Notes: a model not told the origin generated them from the sequence alone. Positions 1 to 10,057 are shown, counted from the first letter of the stretch. The stretch: DNA of 64,000 nucleotides from Sphingomicrobium arenosum (GCF_026157085.1 NZ_JANPVN010000001.1:2475782-2539781); one strand, 5' to 3'. Numbers and translations are program-made.

Positions 1-1
1 C

Positions 2-526
2 CCGCGCGCGATGCCGATGACAGGGCTGGCCAATGCCGCGATCGACCGGGTGGCGGTGGCGAAGGACGCATTCGCGGCCGAATTGGCCAACTATGCGACA
101 AGCGATCTGTGCTGCTATCGCGCCGATTATCCGGCGAGCCTTGTCGAACGGCAGGCGCAATATTGGGACCCGCTGCTCGACTGGGCGGCGCGGCGTTACG
201 ATGTGTCGTTCGAAACGACCGCAGGGGTCATGCATGTCGACCAGCCGGCGGCGACGGTCGAGCGGCTGGGCGCGGCGATCACGGCCGAAGGACCGTTCGT
301 GCTCGCGGGGCTGTCGCCGATGATCCGCAATGGGGGGTCGCTGGTGATCGCGCTGGCGGTACGGCACGATGTGATCGAGGCCGAGGCGGCGTGGAAAGCG
401 ACCGACTGCGACCGCGCGCACCAGGCCGCGCAGTGGGGCGCGGACGCCGAGGGCGAGGCGGCGGCGAACGCCAAGCGCGAGGATTTCCTCAACGGCGCGC
501 GCTTCCTCGACTTTCTCGAAGGCTAG
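2..526 (+). CDS. ATP12-family F1-ATPase assembly chaperone, 5' truncated
   Basis: This is the C-terminal part of an ATP12-type chaperone, which binds the F1 alpha subunit during assembly of ATP synthase. The visible 174 codons are open right to the left edge, so the true start lies outside the window; family members are usually about 230 residues. The MTGLANAAIDRV stretch near the visible start and the Leu/Trp-rich segment after it are typical of the family. It ends 6 bases before the convergent gmk stop. The family call rests on motif recall and is fairly secure. Confidence 0.8.
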   Translation, partial: PRAMPMTGLANAAIDRVAVAKDAFAAELANYATSDLCCYRADYPASLVERQAQYWDPLLDWAARRYDVSFETTAGVMHVDQPAATVERLGAAITAEGPFVLAGLSPMIRNGGSLVIALAVRHDVIEAEAAWKATDCDRAHQAAQWGADAEGEAAANAKREDFLNGARFLDFLEG

Positions 527-532
527 GGACGG

Positions 533-1165
533 CTATTCGTTGGGGCGCTCGACCAGCTGGCGCACGAGGCGCGGCAGGTCGGGGCGACGGATTTTCTTGA
601 GGCGTTCGGCCTGGATGATCTGCTTCACCTCGGACAGGCACTGGTCGAAGTCGTCGTTGACCAGCACATAGTCATAGCTGAACCAGTGGCCGATCTCGCG
701 CTCGGCGCGGTGCATGCGGCCGGTGATGACCGCCTCGCTGTCGGTGTTGCGCCCGCGCAGGCGCTTTTCGAGTTCGTCCATCGAGGGGGGCAGGATGAAG
801 ATCGGGACGAGTTCGTGGCCGAAGGCGTAGACGAGCGCCTGCGTGCCCTGCCAGTCGATGTCGAACAAGATGTCCTTGCCCTGGCGGAGCGCTTCCTTGA
901 TCGGCTCCTTGGGGCTGCCGTAGCGATGGTCGAAGACATAGGCCCATTCGGCGAATTCGTCCTCTTCGATCATGCGATCGAATTCCGCGTCGGAGAGGAA
1001 ATGGTAATGGACGCCGTCGACCTCGCCGGGGCGGGGCGCACGAGTGGTGGCCGAGATCGACATGGTGATATTGCTGTCGTCGGCCATCAATTGGCGACTG
1101 ATCGAGGATTTGCCCGCGCCTGAGGGGCTGGAGAGCACGATCAGCAGGCCGCGCCGGTTTTTCAT
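533..1165 (-). CDS. gmk: Guanylate kinase
   Basis: Phosphorylates GMP to GDP using ATP in the cytoplasm. The 210-residue product has the P-loop SSPSGAGKSS at residues 9-18, the GMP-binding segment TTRAPRPGEVDGVHYHF and the DIDWQGTQAL motif, and its length fits the family. The frame stays open far upstream to 1630, but the kinase homology begins at MKNRRG (1165). An ATG at 1177 giving four more residues is an equally acceptable start. Convergent with the ATP12 gene; the divergent upstream neighbour is the phasin. Confidence 0.96.
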   Translation of the reverse strand: MKNRRGLLIVLSSPSGAGKSSISRQLMADDSNITMSISATTRAPRPGEVDGVHYHFLSDAEFDRMIEEDEFAEWAYVFDHRYGSPKEPIKEALRQGKDILFDIDWQGTQALVYAFGHELVPIFILPPSMDELEKRLRGRNTDSEAVITGRMHRAEREIGHWFSYDYVLVNDDFDQCLSEVKQIIQAERLKKIRRPDLPRLVRQLVERPNE

Positions 1166-1240
1166 CGCCAGTTCCATCTTGGCGCCATGGGAAAAAGCGG
1201 CGCGTGCGTCAAGGCGTGGGGCAGGCGCGACGAACCTTTG

Positions 1241-1297
1241 TGCAATGCAACAAAAACACTTGATCCATGCTGCGATGCAATATATATTGCACTGCAA
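1241..1297. promoter_or_regulatory. TGC-rich palindromic sites, probable PhaR-type operator for the phasin
   Basis: Two TGCA-type boxes lie just upstream of the phasin start. One is TGCAATGCAAC at 1241-1251. The other is a perfect 16-base palindrome TGCAATATATATTGCA at 1276-1291, flanked by TGCGA on the left and CTGCAAC on the right. In other PHA-producing bacteria the repressor PhaR binds TGC/GCA-rich inverted repeats ahead of phasin genes, so an operator role is inferred from pattern and position. Confidence 0.6.
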
Positions 1298-1319
1298 CAT
1301 CGAGAGAAAGGTGGGCGTG

Positions 1320-2075
1320 ATGGCAAAGGGTGACGTGAAGAAACCGGCAACGGCGAAGGCCGAGCAGGCGGTGGAGACGAAGGCGCCCGAAGCGGCGCCC
1401 GCCAAGGTGGACAGCGCGGCGCCGGCGGAAACGCCTGCCGCGACGAGTGACGAGAAAAAGGTGAGCGCGGCGGCCAAGCCGGTGAAGGCCACCGTGAAGA
1501 AGATCAACCGGAAGGCGGCCAAGAGCGTCGCCACCGCGAAGAAACCGGCGGCGCGCAAGCCGGCTGCAAAGCCCGCGCCCAAGCCCGCCGCCAGAAAGGA
1601 AACGAGCATGACCAATTTTGACATGAGCAAGTGGTTCGGCGGCTATGACGTACCCAGCACCGAAAAGGTCGAGGAACTGATGGCTAAGGCCGGCAAGCAG
1701 GGCGAGGAATTCATCGCCAAGACCCGTGCGGGTTCGGAAGAACTGGCCGGTCTTGCCAAGGCGAACGTGGAAGCCGTGATCGAAGCGACCAAGATCGCCG
1801 CGACCGGCGCCAAGTCGATCGGCACCGAGCTGATCGAGGACGGCCGCACCCAGTTCGAGGCCGCCTCGGACAATCTGCGTCGCCTGGCCGAAGCCAAGAA
1901 CCCGCAGGAATATATGGCGATCCAGTCGGAACTGGCGAAGTCGCAGTTCGACCTTATGGTCGCCGAAGGCTCCAAGCTGACCGAGAAGATGGTCAAGCTT
2001 GCGGGCGACGCGATGCAGCCGGTGTCGAACCGCGCGAGCCTCAACGTCGAGAAGGTCAAGTCGCTGATGGCCTAA
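1320..2075 (+). CDS. Phasin family protein with Lys/Ala-rich N-terminal extension
   Basis: A phasin coats polyhydroxyalkanoate granules. The phasin domain covers about residues 97-251 (KWFGGYDVPSTEKVEELM to the end) and is Ala/Glu/Lys-rich and helical. Residues 1-95 are low-complexity, histone-H1-like, with KPAAK-type repeats. An internal in-frame ATG at 1608 follows a good ribosome-binding site (AAAGGAAA), so a short 155-residue phasin may be made as well, or may be the real product. The upstream start at 1320 is used because the frame is open and lies directly behind the TGC-rich operator. A hairpin terminator follows. Confidence 0.85.
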   Translation: MAKGDVKKPATAKAEQAVETKAPEAAPAKVDSAAPAETPAATSDEKKVSAAAKPVKATVKKINRKAAKSVATAKKPAARKPAAKPAPKPAARKETSMTNFDMSKWFGGYDVPSTEKVEELMAKAGKQGEEFIAKTRAGSEELAGLAKANVEAVIEATKIAATGAKSIGTELIEDGRTQFEAASDNLRRLAEAKNPQEYMAIQSELAKSQFDLMVAEGSKLTEKMVKLAGDAMQPVSNRASLNVEKVKSLMA

Positions 2076-2108
2076 TGGCCTCGTGACCTGAACCGACACG
2101 ACAAGAAG

Positions 2109-2147
2109 GAGGGCTGCCTTCCCGGATCGGGACGGCGGCCCTCTTTT
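2109..2147 (+). terminator. Rho-independent terminator after the phasin
   Basis: Stem GAGGGC (2109-2114) pairs with GCCCTC (2138-2143), with further GC pairing inside, followed by TTTT. It lies 34 bases after the phasin stop. Confidence 0.75.
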
Positions 2148-2209
2148 GTTTGGGGCGGGGGAGCGATGACGGTTGCGAGGCGTTCGCGCCTTACCATATG
2201 AGAGCCAGC

Positions 2210-2557
2210 ATGAGTGACCTGAAGACCATCTTTTCCGGCCAGAACGACGTCGACGATGCCGAGGGCGAGGCCGGTGTCGCCACCGCGAAGCGGCCCAAGA
2301 CCAAGAAGCCGAGCAATTACAAGGTGCTGATGCTCAACGACGATTACACGCCGATGGAATTCGTCGTGCTCGTCCTCCAGAGCTATTTCAACATGGGGAT
2401 CGACGATGCCACGCGGGTGATGCTGCAGGTGCATCAGCAGGGCGTCGCGGTGTGCGGCGTGTTTCCCTATGAGGTCGCCGAGACCAAGGTCAGCCAGGTG
2501 ATGGATTTCGCGCGCGAGAACCAGCATCCGCTGCAATGCACGCTCGAAAAGGCCTGA
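2210..2557 (+). CDS. clpS: ATP-dependent Clp protease adaptor ClpS
   Basis: ClpS hands N-degron substrates to the ClpA unfoldase of ClpAP. The core [18 protein letters not shown], the later [20 protein letters not shown] segment and the closing PLQCTLEKA are diagnostic. The N-terminal 35 residues are variable and charged, as usual. ATG at 2210 (MSDLKTIF) gives 115 residues; ATG at 2198 would add MRAS. The following gene is murA rather than clpA. Confidence 0.95.
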   Translation: MSDLKTIFSGQNDVDDAEGEAGVATAKRPKTKKPSNYKVLMLNDDYTPMEFVVLVLQSYFNMGIDDATRVMLQVHQQGVAVCGVFPYEVAETKVSQVMDFARENQHPLQCTLEKA

Positions 2558-2610
2558 GCGCTCTCATCCCTTGCCCTTGCGATAACCATCAGGAGGCTTA
2601 AAGCCAGCCC

Positions 2611-3894
2611 ATGGACTCTATCTGGATCGAAGGCGGCAAGACGCTCAATGGGAAGATTCCCATTTCGGGCGCCAAGAATGCCGTGCTCACGCTTATCCCC
2701 TGCGCGCTGCTCACCGAGGAGAAGCTGACGCTGTCGAACCTGCCGCGGCTGGCGGACGTCGACAGTTTCTCGCATCTCATGAACGAGCTTGGCGTGAGCA
2801 CTGCCTTTGCGGGCAAGCGTTCGGGCGCGACCAAGCGCTCGATCACGCTGGATGCCAGCCACATCGAATCGACCGTCGCGCCCTATGAGCTGGTGCGCAA
2901 GATGCGTGCCTCGATCCTCGTGCTGGGACCGATGCTGGCACGCATGGGCGAGAGCACCGTGTCGCTGCCGGGTGGCTGCGCGATCGGCGACCGCCCGATT
3001 GAACTTCACCTGCGTGCGTTGGAGGCGATGGGCGCCGAAATCGAACTTGCCGAGGGCTATGTGAAGGCCATCGCGCCGGGCGGCAAGCTGCCGGGCGGCG
3101 AATATACCTTCCCCGTGGTGTCGGTCGGCGCGACCGAAAATGCGGTCATGGCGGCGACGCTGTGCCGCGGCCAGACGCAATTGTTCAACGCCGCGCGCGA
3201 GCCCGAGATCGTCGATCTGTGCAACTGTCTCGTCGCGATGGGCGCGAAGATCGAGGGGATCGGTTCGGGCCATCTCATCATCACGGGCGTGGAAGCGCTG
3301 CACGGCGCCGATTACGAGGTCATGCCCGACCGCATCGAGGCGGGCAGCTATGCCTGCGCGGCGGGGATCACGGGCGGGTCGATCGAGCTCGTTGGCGCGC
3401 GCGCGGCCGACATGCTGGCGACCACCAATGCGCTGGCGGCCGCGGGGCTGCTGACCGAATTCACCGACGAGGGCATCAAGGTGTCGGCGACGGGCAAGCT
3501 CAGGCCGCTGGCGATCTCGACCGCGCCTTACCCGGGCTTTGCCACCGACATGCAGGCGCAGTTTATGGCGATGATGACGCTCGCCGACGGCGACAGCTTC
3601 ATGGAAGAGACGATCTTCGAGAACCGCTACATGCACGTGCCCGAACTGCGCCGCATGGGCGCCGAGATCGACACGCGCGGGCGCAGCGCCATCGTGCGCG
3701 GGGTCGAGGGGTTGACGGGGGCCAAGGTGATGGCGACCGACCTACGCGCCTCGATGAGCCTCGTGCTCGCGGGACTGGCGGCGAAGGGCGAGACCGAAGT
3801 GCTGCGCGTCTATCACCTCGACCGTGGTTACGAGCGGCTCGAAGAGAAACTGGCGGGCGTGGGCGCGACGATCGAGCGGCGCTCGGGGGGTTAG
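2611..3894 (+). CDS. murA: UDP-N-acetylglucosamine 1-carboxyvinyltransferase (MurA)
   Basis: First committed step of peptidoglycan precursor synthesis: transfers enolpyruvate from PEP to UDP-GlcNAc. The product is 427 residues, a normal length. SGAKNA near residue 19 is the substrate-binding Lys-Asn segment, and GGCAIGDRP at 121-129 carries the catalytic Cys123, the fosfomycin target. The late [13 protein letters not shown] motif is also conserved. GGAGG at 2591-2595 sits well upstream of the ATG. The stop overlaps the convergent DUF445 gene by 4 bases. Confidence 0.97.
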   Translation: MDSIWIEGGKTLNGKIPISGAKNAVLTLIPCALLTEEKLTLSNLPRLADVDSFSHLMNELGVSTAFAGKRSGATKRSITLDASHIESTVAPYELVRKMRASILVLGPMLARMGESTVSLPGGCAIGDRPIELHLRALEAMGAEIELAEGYVKAIAPGGKLPGGEYTFPVVSVGATENAVMAATLCRGQTQLFNAAREPEIVDLCNCLVAMGAKIEGIGSGHLIITGVEALHGADYEVMPDRIEAGSYACAAGITGGSIELVGARAADMLATTNALAAAGLLTEFTDEGIKVSATGKLRPLAISTAPYPGFATDMQAQFMAMMTLADGDSFMEETIFENRYMHVPELRRMGAEIDTRGRSAIVRGVEGLTGAKVMATDLRASMSLVLAGLAAKGETEVLRVYHLDRGYERLEEKLAGVGATIERRSGG

Positions 3895-5156
3895 ATCCCG
3901 ACTCTTCCCAGCGCGTGCAGGCCGGTGCCGACGAGGCCGCCGACCAACGTGCCGTTGATGCGGATATATTGGAGATCGCGGCCGACCGCGCCTTCGAGGC
4001 GGTCGGTCACGGTCGTCGTGTCCCATGACCGGATCGTGTCCGACACGAGGGTGACGATATTGTCGCCGTAGGAGGCCGCCATGCCGACCGCGGTACGGCG
4101 GGTGAAACGGTTGATCGCGGTCTTGAGTCGCAGGTCGTTCTCGAGGCTGTGGCCGACGGACTGGAGCACCTCGCCCAATTGTCCGGCCATGGCGGTATTG
4201 GGATCATGCGCGCCTGCGACGATGCCCTTGCGGAAACGCTGCCACAGGTCGTCGATCCACAGCGCGACCGAACTGTTCTCGATGGCGCGCACCTTCCACG
4301 CCTCGACCTTGGCCTGGAGCTCGGGATCGGTCTGGAGATTGTTGGCGAGGTCGGCGAGTTGCTGTTCGATCTTGATGCGCACGGGATGGCCGGGGTCGGC
4401 CTCCATGTCGCGGAACAGCTTGCGCAGCCCCTCGACGAGCTGGTCGGCGATGCGCTCGTCCACGGTGGCGAGCCTGAGGAGCCAGCTGGTCCGCTTGTAG
4501 ACCATGTCGCGGATCATATGTTCGTTGTCGTCGAGCGCGTTGGCGAGATAGGCGATGGCCTTCTCCATCGCAGGCAGATGGCGGTCCTCGTTGATCGCGA
4601 CGGCGAGCGCCCGGCCGATGACGGGGGCGATGTTCATGCGCTTGAGGCGGGCCTTCAGCGCGTCCTTGGCGATCCCGCCGAGCCGTTCGTCGTCGAGCCC
4701 TTCGAAGGCGTCGGCGATGAGGCGGCTGGCCCCGGCGCGCATCCGCGTCTCGCCCCCCGATGGCCTTGCTAGAAAACGGCCGATGGCGCCCGCGACGTCG
4801 GTGCGGCGCATGCGCCGGGCGATAACCTGGGGGGTGAGGAAATTCTCGCGGATGAAGCGCGAGAGGGCGGTGCCGATGCGGTCCTTGTTCCTGGGGATGA
4901 TGGCGGTGTGCGGGATGGGCAGGCCGAGCGGGTGGCGGAACAGCGCGGTGACCGCGAACCAGTCGGCGAGCGCGCCGACCATGGCCGCCTCGGCAAAGGC
5001 CTCGACCCATTCGAGCCACGGATAGGCGGGCTCGAGCTGGCGCGAGGTGAAATAGAGGATCGCCATTAAGACGAGCAGCCCGGTGGCGAGCCGCTTCATG
5101 CCGCCGGCGCCGGGCTGTTCGGCGGAAAAACGCGAAAGGGCGGGTGTGGAAGCCAT
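3891..5156 (-). CDS. DUF445 family membrane protein
   Basis: About 421 residues, related to E. coli YjiN. One membrane helix lies near residues 22-40, followed by the family signature [20 protein letters not shown] and [18 protein letters not shown]. The long middle is helical and charged, and a last hydrophobic glycine-rich stretch ([15 protein letters not shown]) closes the protein. Function is unknown; an envelope role is usual speculation. It lies 32 bases after the RND permease on the same strand and could be its third operon gene. GTG at 5165 is an alternative start. Confidence 0.85.
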   Translation of the reverse strand: MASTPALSRFSAEQPGAGGMKRLATGLLVLMAILYFTSRQLEPAYPWLEWVEAFAEAAMVGALADWFAVTALFRHPLGLPIPHTAIIPRNKDRIGTALSRFIRENFLTPQVIARRMRRTDVAGAIGRFLARPSGGETRMRAGASRLIADAFEGLDDERLGGIAKDALKARLKRMNIAPVIGRALAVAINEDRHLPAMEKAIAYLANALDDNEHMIRDMVYKRTSWLLRLATVDERIADQLVEGLRKLFRDMEADPGHPVRIKIEQQLADLANNLQTDPELQAKVEAWKVRAIENSSVALWIDDLWQRFRKGIVAGAHDPNTAMAGQLGEVLQSVGHSLENDLRLKTAINRFTRRTAVGMAASYGDNIVTLVSDTIRSWDTTTVTDRLEGAVGRDLQYIRINGTLVGGLVGTGLHALGRVGI

Positions 5157-5188
5157 CACCCGCACCTAACGCGTCGGATCGTCAAAAG

Positions 5189-8100
5189 TCACTCGGCGGG
5201 CAGCGTGCCCGGGGCGCCGCCGCCCGTCGGCAGCTGGCCGGGACGCTCGCGTCCATCCTCGATGGCCGGTGCCTCGTCGCGGTCGTTGACGAAGCGGCCG
5301 ACCTTCCTGGCGAGCCATTGTTCGACGTCGATGGCGAGGCTGTAATAGGCCGGGACGAGGAGCAAGGTGAGCGCGGTCGAGAAGATGAGGCCGCCGATCA
5401 CCGCATAGCCCATCGGCGCGCGCCACGAGCTGTCGCCATGGAGCGACAGGGCAATGGGGATCATGCCCGCGACCATCGCGACGGTGGTCATGACGATAGG
5501 CTGGGCGCGCTTGTGCCCGGCCTCGGCGATCGCCTCGTCCTTTTCCATGCCGTGGTTCATCATCTCGAGCGCGAAATCGACCAGCAGGATCGAGTTCTTG
5601 GCGACGATGCCGAGCAGCATGAGGAGACCGATGAAGACGGGCAGCGAGATGCTCATGCCCGCAAGGTTGAGCGCGACCGCCGCGCCCAGCGGCGCGAGCA
5701 GGAGCGAACCCATGTTGACGAAGGGCGCGAGGAAGCGGCGGTAGAGCAGGACCAGCACCGCGAAGACGAGCATGACGCCCGCGAGCACCGCGATGACGAA
5801 GTTCTTCAAGAGCTCGGCCTGCCACTTTTCCTGGCCCAGCTCGAGACGTGTCACGCCGCGCGGCAGGCTGGCGACGGTGGGCAGTCCGTTGACGATCTGC
5901 CAGCCATCGCCGATCGCGGTGCCGGGCAGAAGGTCGGTGCCGACCGCGATCCGACGCATCTGGTCGGTGCGCTCGATCGCCGTCGGGCCAGCGCCGAAGC
6001 TGATGTCGGCAACAGACTTCAGCGGGACCGAACCCCCACGCGAGGTCGGCACAGGGAGGTTGAGCAGCGTGTCGATATCCTCGCGCTGTTCCTCGGACAG
6101 CGAGACGCGGATCGGCACCTGGCGGTCCGACAGCGAGAATTTCGCGCTATTCTGCTCGATCTCGCCAAGCGTCGCGATCCGGATGGTCTGCGACAGCGCG
6201 ACCGTGGTGACGCCGAGGTCGGCGGCGAGATCGAAGCGCGGGGTAATCTGGATTTCGGGGCGGATGTCATTGCCGGTGACGCGCGGCCCGACAAGGCCTT
6301 CGGTGCCCTGCATTTCCTCGACGATCTGATAGGCCGTCCGCTCGAGCAGCTCGGGGTCCGACGAGCCGAGGTAGAGCGTGAGCGCCTGTCCGCCCGAGCC
6401 CGGGCCGCCAGAGTTCTGGCTCTGGAAATTGACGCGAGCGTCGGGAATGGCCGCGAGCGCGGGCGACAGTTCGGCCTCATATTCGAAGCTGGGGTCGGGA
6501 CGGTCGTCCTTCCACAGGACATTGACATAGGCCTGATTGGTAAAAACGCGCTGGAACACGGCCTCGACCTGCGGGTGATCATCGACCGTATCGGAGACGA
6601 GCTGGGACAGTGCCGACGTCTGCTCGATCGTCGTGCCCGGCGGCATGGAAATATTGACCGACGAGGTGTTGCGGTCCTCCTGCGGACTGAATTGCATCGG
6701 CAGGAGCGAGAAGAGCGCCACGGTAAGACCGATCGTGACGAAGCCTGCCACGACCGCGACCCAGCGATGGCGCAGCGTCCAGTGCAGGACCTTCATGTAG
6801 CGCTGCATGACCGGGCCGTTGGCATGCTCTTCCTCGCCATGGCTCTTGAGAAAATAGGCGGCCATGAGCGGGGTAATCATGCGCGCCACGAACAGGCTGA
6901 CGATCACTGCGAGGACGACGGTATAGCCGAAATTCTTGAAGAACTGTCCCGAGATACCGGGCATCAGCGCGACCGGCAGGAACACCGCGACGATGGTCAT
7001 GGTGGTGGCGAGAACGGCAAGGCCGATTTCGTCGGCGGCGTCGATCGAGGCCTGATAGGCCGATTTGCCCATGCGCATGTGGCGGACGATATTCTCGATC
7101 TCGACGATGGCATCGTCGACCAGCACCCCGGCCACCAGCGCGAGCGCGAGAAGGCTGAGGAAGTTTAGGTTGATGGACATGAGGTCCATGAAGAAGAAGG
7201 CGGGGATCGCGGACAGCGGGATGGCGACCGCGGCAATCACCGTGGCGCGAAGGTCGCGCAGGAACAGGAAGACGACGAGAACGGCGAGCAGCGCGCCCTC
7301 GATAAGCGCCTGCATCGAGCTCTTATATTGCTGCTTGGTATATTCGACGCTGTTCGAGATTTCGATGAAGTCGATGCGCGGATCGTCGGCTTCGATCTTC
7401 GCCAGCTCGTCCCAGCCGAGGTCGTAGGCCGTGACGTCGGACGCGCCCTTGGCGCGGGAGAAGTTGAAGACGACGACCTCTTCCCCGTCCATGCGGGCAT
7501 AGCTGGTCTGTTCGGAGGCGGCGTCACGCACCTGCGCGATATCGCGCAGGCGGACGACGCGACCGGTGCCGGTACTGATCTGCGTTTCGGCGAGCTGGGC
7601 GGCGGTCTCGGCATTGCCGAGGATGCGGACCGACTGCTGCGAGCCGGCGATTTCGGTGCGGCCACCCGCCGCGTTGATGTTCAACTGGCGCAGTTGGTTG
7701 TTGACCGCGGCGGCGGTGAGGCCCTGTGCTTGCAGGGCGGCGGGGTTCAGGGTGACCTTGATCTCGCGATCGACGCCGCCGAAGCGGCGCACTTCGGCGA
7801 TACCCTCGATGCCGAGGAGGCGGCGGTTGACGTCATTGTCGATGAACCACGACAGTTCCTCCAGCGTCATGTCGGTGGTCCGCGCGGCGATGAACGACAG
7901 GCTGTCGTTGGAGATGTCGATCCGTCCGACGCGCGGTTCGAGGATGCCCTGGGGCAAGGAGCCGCGGATCTGGTTGACGGCATCTCGGGTGTCGTTGACG
8001 GCGCGGTCGACATCGGTACCGATTTCGAACTGGACCCACGTACCCGAATTGCCTTCGTTGACGGTAGAGTTGATCTCGTCGACGCCCTCGATCCCGCGGA

Positions 8101-8320
8101 GCGCGGCCTCGACGCGCTGGGTGATCTGGTTCTCGATTTCTTCCGGCGCGGCGCCGGGCTGCGAGATGTTGACCGAGACAGCGGGAAAATCGATGTCGGG
8201 ATTCTGCGTCACCTCCATGCGCAGGAAGCTGATGACGCCGGCGATCAGCAGCACCGTGAACAGGACGATGGGCGGCACCGGGTTGCGGATGCTCCAGGCC
8301 GAAATGTTACGGAAGTTCAT
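5189..8320 (-). CDS. RND efflux transporter permease, HAE1/AcrB type
   Basis: Inner-membrane proton/drug antiporter of a tripartite pump, 1043 residues. It starts with the first membrane helix, and the two large periplasmic loops are present. TM4 carries the paired acidic residues of the proton relay (VAGVLVDDAIVEIENIVRHM), and the second half repeats the fold (GIVAKNSILLVDFALEMMNHG). The start lies 14 bases after the stop of the membrane-fusion gene, so the two are co-transcribed. Substrates cannot be told from sequence. Confidence 0.95.
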   Translation of the reverse strand: MNFRNISAWSIRNPVPPIVLFTVLLIAGVISFLRMEVTQNPDIDFPAVSVNISQPGAAPEEIENQITQRVEAALRGIEGVDEINSTVNEGNSGTWVQFEIGTDVDRAVNDTRDAVNQIRGSLPQGILEPRVGRIDISNDSLSFIAARTTDMTLEELSWFIDNDVNRRLLGIEGIAEVRRFGGVDREIKVTLNPAALQAQGLTAAAVNNQLRQLNINAAGGRTEIAGSQQSVRILGNAETAAQLAETQISTGTGRVVRLRDIAQVRDAASEQTSYARMDGEEVVVFNFSRAKGASDVTAYDLGWDELAKIEADDPRIDFIEISNSVEYTKQQYKSSMQALIEGALLAVLVVFLFLRDLRATVIAAVAIPLSAIPAFFFMDLMSINLNFLSLLALALVAGVLVDDAIVEIENIVRHMRMGKSAYQASIDAADEIGLAVLATTMTIVAVFLPVALMPGISGQFFKNFGYTVVLAVIVSLFVARMITPLMAAYFLKSHGEEEHANGPVMQRYMKVLHWTLRHRWVAVVAGFVTIGLTVALFSLLPMQFSPQEDRNTSSVNISMPPGTTIEQTSALSQLVSDTVDDHPQVEAVFQRVFTNQAYVNVLWKDDRPDPSFEYEAELSPALAAIPDARVNFQSQNSGGPGSGGQALTLYLGSSDPELLERTAYQIVEEMQGTEGLVGPRVTGNDIRPEIQITPRFDLAADLGVTTVALSQTIRIATLGEIEQNSAKFSLSDRQVPIRVSLSEEQREDIDTLLNLPVPTSRGGSVPLKSVADISFGAGPTAIERTDQMRRIAVGTDLLPGTAIGDGWQIVNGLPTVASLPRGVTRLELGQEKWQAELLKNFVIAVLAGVMLVFAVLVLLYRRFLAPFVNMGSLLLAPLGAAVALNLAGMSISLPVFIGLLMLLGIVAKNSILLVDFALEMMNHGMEKDEAIAEAGHKRAQPIVMTTVAMVAGMIPIALSLHGDSSWRAPMGYAVIGGLIFSTALTLLLVPAYYSLAIDVEQWLARKVGRFVNDRDEAPAIEDGRERPGQLPTGGGAPGTLPAE

Positions 8321-8334
8321 GGCGCAGATGCTCC

Positions 8335-9510
8335 TTAGCGGGCGCTTTCGCGAACGGGCGAGACCTTGCGCCCTTCGGTGAGGAAGGCACCGGCGCGGCT
8401 GACGATCGATTCCGTGCCGTCGATCCCGTTGGCGATGGTGACGCCGCGATCATCGACGCTGCCGACCGTGACGTTGCGCCGCTCGACGACATTTTCATCG
8501 TTGATGACATAGACGTAATTGCCCGTGGCATCGGCAAGCACCGCCGATTGCGGGAGCAGCGGCGCGGTGGTCGCGCCGGCGCCGATGCGTGCTTCGGCGA
8601 AACCGCCGGGACGGATGGCGGGATCATAGGGAATGGCGATGCGCACCTCGCCCTGGCGGCTCTGCGGGTCGATCACCGGCGAGACCTGCCAGACGCGGCC
8701 ATCGAACTGCTTGTCGGTGCCGGTCGGAATGATGGTCGCGGGCATGCCGACATTGATCGAGGAAAGGTCTTCCTGGCTCAGCTCGGCGCGCATTTCCATT
8801 TCGCCGCCGCGTGCCATGCGGAAGGCGAAGGGGGTGCCGGGGCTGACGACCTGGCCGACCTCGATGTTGCGCTCGAGGATGAGGCCCGAAGTGGGGGCGC
8901 GGATGTCGAGCAGGCCGATGGCGGCGCGGGTCTGGTTCAATTGTGCCTGCGCGACGGCGACGCGGGCACGCGCGGCGTCATAGGCGGCCTGCTTGCGGTC
9001 GATGTCGGCCTTGGAGACGAAGCCGCGTTCTTCCAGCGCGCGGGCGCGTTCGAGCTCGCCCTGCGCGAGGTCGGCATCGGCCTGCGCGGCGGCGATCTGG
9101 GCGCGCTGTTGCTGCGCGGTCTGCGACTGGACCGAACGTTCGATCGAGGCGAGGAGCTGGCCCTGGCGGACCCAGTCGCCGGCCTCGACGAGGACGCGGG
9201 TGACCTGGCCCGAACCCGACACGCCGACCGACTGGTCGCGGCGCGCGGCAAGCGTACCGGCGGCGGTAATGGTGCGGCCGATCTCGCTCTGGCCGGGGAC
9301 GATGACGGTGACGCTGGGCGCGCCCGATCCGTTGGCGCCAGCGGCGCGGGGGCCGGTGGCGGGGGATTCCTCGCTGCCGCCGAAGGCAAAGAAGGCGCCG
9401 AGCAGCACCGCCAGCACGATGAGGCCGGCGATCAGGAAGTTGCGGCGGCGGCGCTTCTGGCGGGCGGTGTCATAGGCCGGGCTGCCTTCGAGCGCGAGTT
9501 CACGGTTCAT
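8335..9510 (-). CDS. RND efflux periplasmic adaptor (HlyD/MFP family)
   Basis: Membrane fusion protein linking the downstream RND permease to an outer-membrane channel. A cytoplasmic basic patch precedes one membrane helix (about residues 24-41). Then come the lipoyl half-motifs (GQVTRVLVEAGDWVRQGQLLA and DIRAPTSGLILERNIEVGQ), the alpha-hairpin rich in Ala/Gln, and the beta-barrel. Start at 9510 is preferred because AGGG sits 8 bases before it; ATG at 9516 is too close to that site. No outer-membrane channel gene is adjacent. Confidence 0.92.
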   Translation of the reverse strand: MNRELALEGSPAYDTARQKRRRRNFLIAGLIVLAVLLGAFFAFGGSEESPATGPRAAGANGSGAPSVTVIVPGQSEIGRTITAAGTLAARRDQSVGVSGSGQVTRVLVEAGDWVRQGQLLASIERSVQSQTAQQQRAQIAAAQADADLAQGELERARALEERGFVSKADIDRKQAAYDAARARVAVAQAQLNQTRAAIGLLDIRAPTSGLILERNIEVGQVVSPGTPFAFRMARGGEMEMRAELSQEDLSSINVGMPATIIPTGTDKQFDGRVWQVSPVIDPQSRQGEVRIAIPYDPAIRPGGFAEARIGAGATTAPLLPQSAVLADATGNYVYVINDENVVERRNVTVGSVDDRGVTIANGIDGTESIVSRAGAFLTEGRKVSPVRESAR

Positions 9511-9731
9511 CGTCATATCCCTAAAAATGTCCCCACGGCGTGAGCGTATCAAGATGCCGTATCACATGAGTAGCACAGTTGCACCGCAAAAACAGGTCGA
9601 ACCTTCGAGCTGGTCCGACGTTTCGACAAACGACGCGTCGGCTTGTGCTGAACGACCGATGCACTATCGTAACGAGTGTCCGATAGCGGGCAGCGGCAGG
9701 CGGGTCCACACCCCGCGAGGGAGAAGAGCGA

Positions 9732-9995
9732 ATGTTTCTAGCAGATTATGGATGGCTCGGTTGGATCATCATCGGGCTGATCGCGGGCGCGATCGCCAAG
9801 CTCATCATGCCGGGCAAGGATCCGGGCGGCTGTTTCGTCACCATCCTGCTGGGGATCGCCGGCGCGCTGCTGGCAGGGTTTCTCGGCACGACGGTCGGCT
9901 GGTACGAGGCGGGCGAGGGCGCGGGTTTCATCGCCGCCATCGTCGGCGCGCTGATCATCCTCGCCATCTATCGCATGGTACTCAAGAAGCGCTGA
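9732..9995 (+). CDS. GlsB/YeaQ/YmgE family small membrane protein
   Basis: An 87-residue protein with three hydrophobic segments and the family pattern WIIIGLIAGAIAKLIMPG, then a Gly-rich core and a basic C-terminus. The family is often named transglycosylase-associated protein but its activity is not established; members are stress-inducible. GGGAGAAGAG lies just before the ATG. A second family member sits at 10916-11188 on the other strand. Confidence 0.88.
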   Translation: MFLADYGWLGWIIIGLIAGAIAKLIMPGKDPGGCFVTILLGIAGALLAGFLGTTVGWYEAGEGAGFIAAIVGALIILAIYRMVLKKR

Positions 9996-10019
9996 ACCAC
10001 GCCGTTCATCGGCGGTTGA

Positions 10020-10057
10020 GGCCGGGCATGCTCGCATGGGGCATGGCCCGGCCTTTT
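10020..10057 (+). terminator. Rho-independent terminator
   Basis: GGCCGGGC (10020-10027) pairs with GCCCGGCC (10046-10053), then TTTT. It closes the GlsB-type gene before the SIMPL gene. Confidence 0.75.

Noticed and set aside
1209..2099. Minus-strand frame over the phasin
   Set aside because: His/Arg/Leu-rich product typical of antisense shadows of Ala/Lys-rich genes.
5144..7168. 674-codon plus-strand open frame inside the RND permease
   Set aside because: Shadow of the permease on the other strand in high-GC DNA; Arg/Asp/His-rich, without domains or ribosome-binding site.
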